From JAVBPB01 sp031549965 (GTDB lineage Bacteria > Bacillota > Clostridia > Lachnospirales > Lachnospiraceae): a DNA stretch of 5,774 nt. The stretch covers positions 1 through 5,774 of the forward strand of contig JAVBPB010000129.1 of NCBI GenBank assembly GCA_031549965.1, given 5' to 3'. Below, one piece after another: positions 5,730 through 5,774 of the stretch; positions within the stretch are counted from its first letter, which is position 1; each line of letters begins with the position of its first letter. Both the position numbers and the translations under genes were made by a program. The notes under the pieces are model-generated. The model was not told where the DNA came from. It did no database searches and saw only the letters and a program-made list of their open reading frames with translations.

Positions 5730-5774
5730 TCACACACGCGGACGTCTTATGTAGTTTTGATTGTTTCCAAGTAA
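5730..5774 (-). CDS. Possible C-terminal tail of a transposase (partial, right copy)
   Basis: This is the same reading frame as in the left repeat copy, with one more codon visible (LLGNNQNYIRRPRV), ending at the TGA complementary to 5730-5732. The two copies would therefore carry identical transposase ends pointing at each other across the operon. The same caution applies as for the left copy: the visible piece is too short to prove coding. Confidence 0.35.
   Translation of the reverse strand, partial: LLGNNQNYIRRPRV

Larger units (their letters stand above)
5634..5774 (-). mobile_element. Right copy of inverted repeat; inward-facing end of the same insertion sequence (partial)
   Basis: Bases 5634-5772 are an exact reverse complement of 1-139. 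The last two bases (5773-5774) extend one codon further into the element than the left copy does. The aldehyde dehydrogenase reading frame runs into this copy and stops at TAG 5642-5644, which is repeat sequence. The two copies face each other, so the window is bounded by the same end of the same element on both sides. This could be a composite transposon, two independent insertions, or a contig that ends in two copies of one repeat. Confidence 0.75.

Noticed and set aside
1..5774. tRNA, rRNA, CRISPR array or riboswitch
   Set aside because: No cloverleaf, rRNA core sequence, regularly spaced direct repeats or recognisable riboswitch core was seen on either strand.

Overview
The window is AT-rich (roughly one third G+C by eye). 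Strong GGAGG-type ribosome binding sites precede most genes, one gene starts with GTG, and genes overlap or sit a few bases apart. This fits a low-GC Firmicute of the Bacillus/Paenibacillus type; the species cannot be told from the sequence. All substantial genes lie on the + strand and form one operon-like block that is cut at both ends.

Layout. Bases 1-139 and 5634-5772 are a perfect inverted repeat. Each copy looks like the inward-facing end of the same insertion sequence: a possible transposase C-terminus, its stop codon, a terminator hairpin and the element's edge. Immediately inside the left copy is the 3' part of a CPBP-family (CAAX/Abi) membrane protease gene that has lost its start and its first catalytic motif. 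Then follow an ABC transporter ATPase (454-1245), two ABC-2 type permeases (1242-2021 and 2023-2805), a PqqD-like peptide-binding protein (2823-3098), an HPr-kinase-like protein (3122-4138), a P-loop protein resembling dethiobiotin synthetase/DUF1611 proteins (4155-5198), and the first ~131 codons of an aldehyde dehydrogenase-family gene (5243-5644), which is cut by the right repeat copy.

How the genes may work together. A PqqD-like RRE protein next to an HPr-kinase-like protein is known from lasso peptide clusters, where the RRE presents a precursor peptide and the kinase phosphorylates it. Here the lasso cyclase, the B2 leader protease and any precursor peptide are absent. In their place are an unusual P-loop enzyme and an aldehyde dehydrogenase, together with a three-gene exporter and a CPBP protease. 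My inference is a peptide- or small-molecule-modifying pathway with its own exporter, not a recognised lasso system. The truncated genes at both edges show that part of the cluster lies outside the window or has been lost.

The identical ends also have a mundane explanation: the window may be a complete short-read contig that stops in two copies of one multicopy insertion sequence. That should be settled before the region is treated as a composite transposon.
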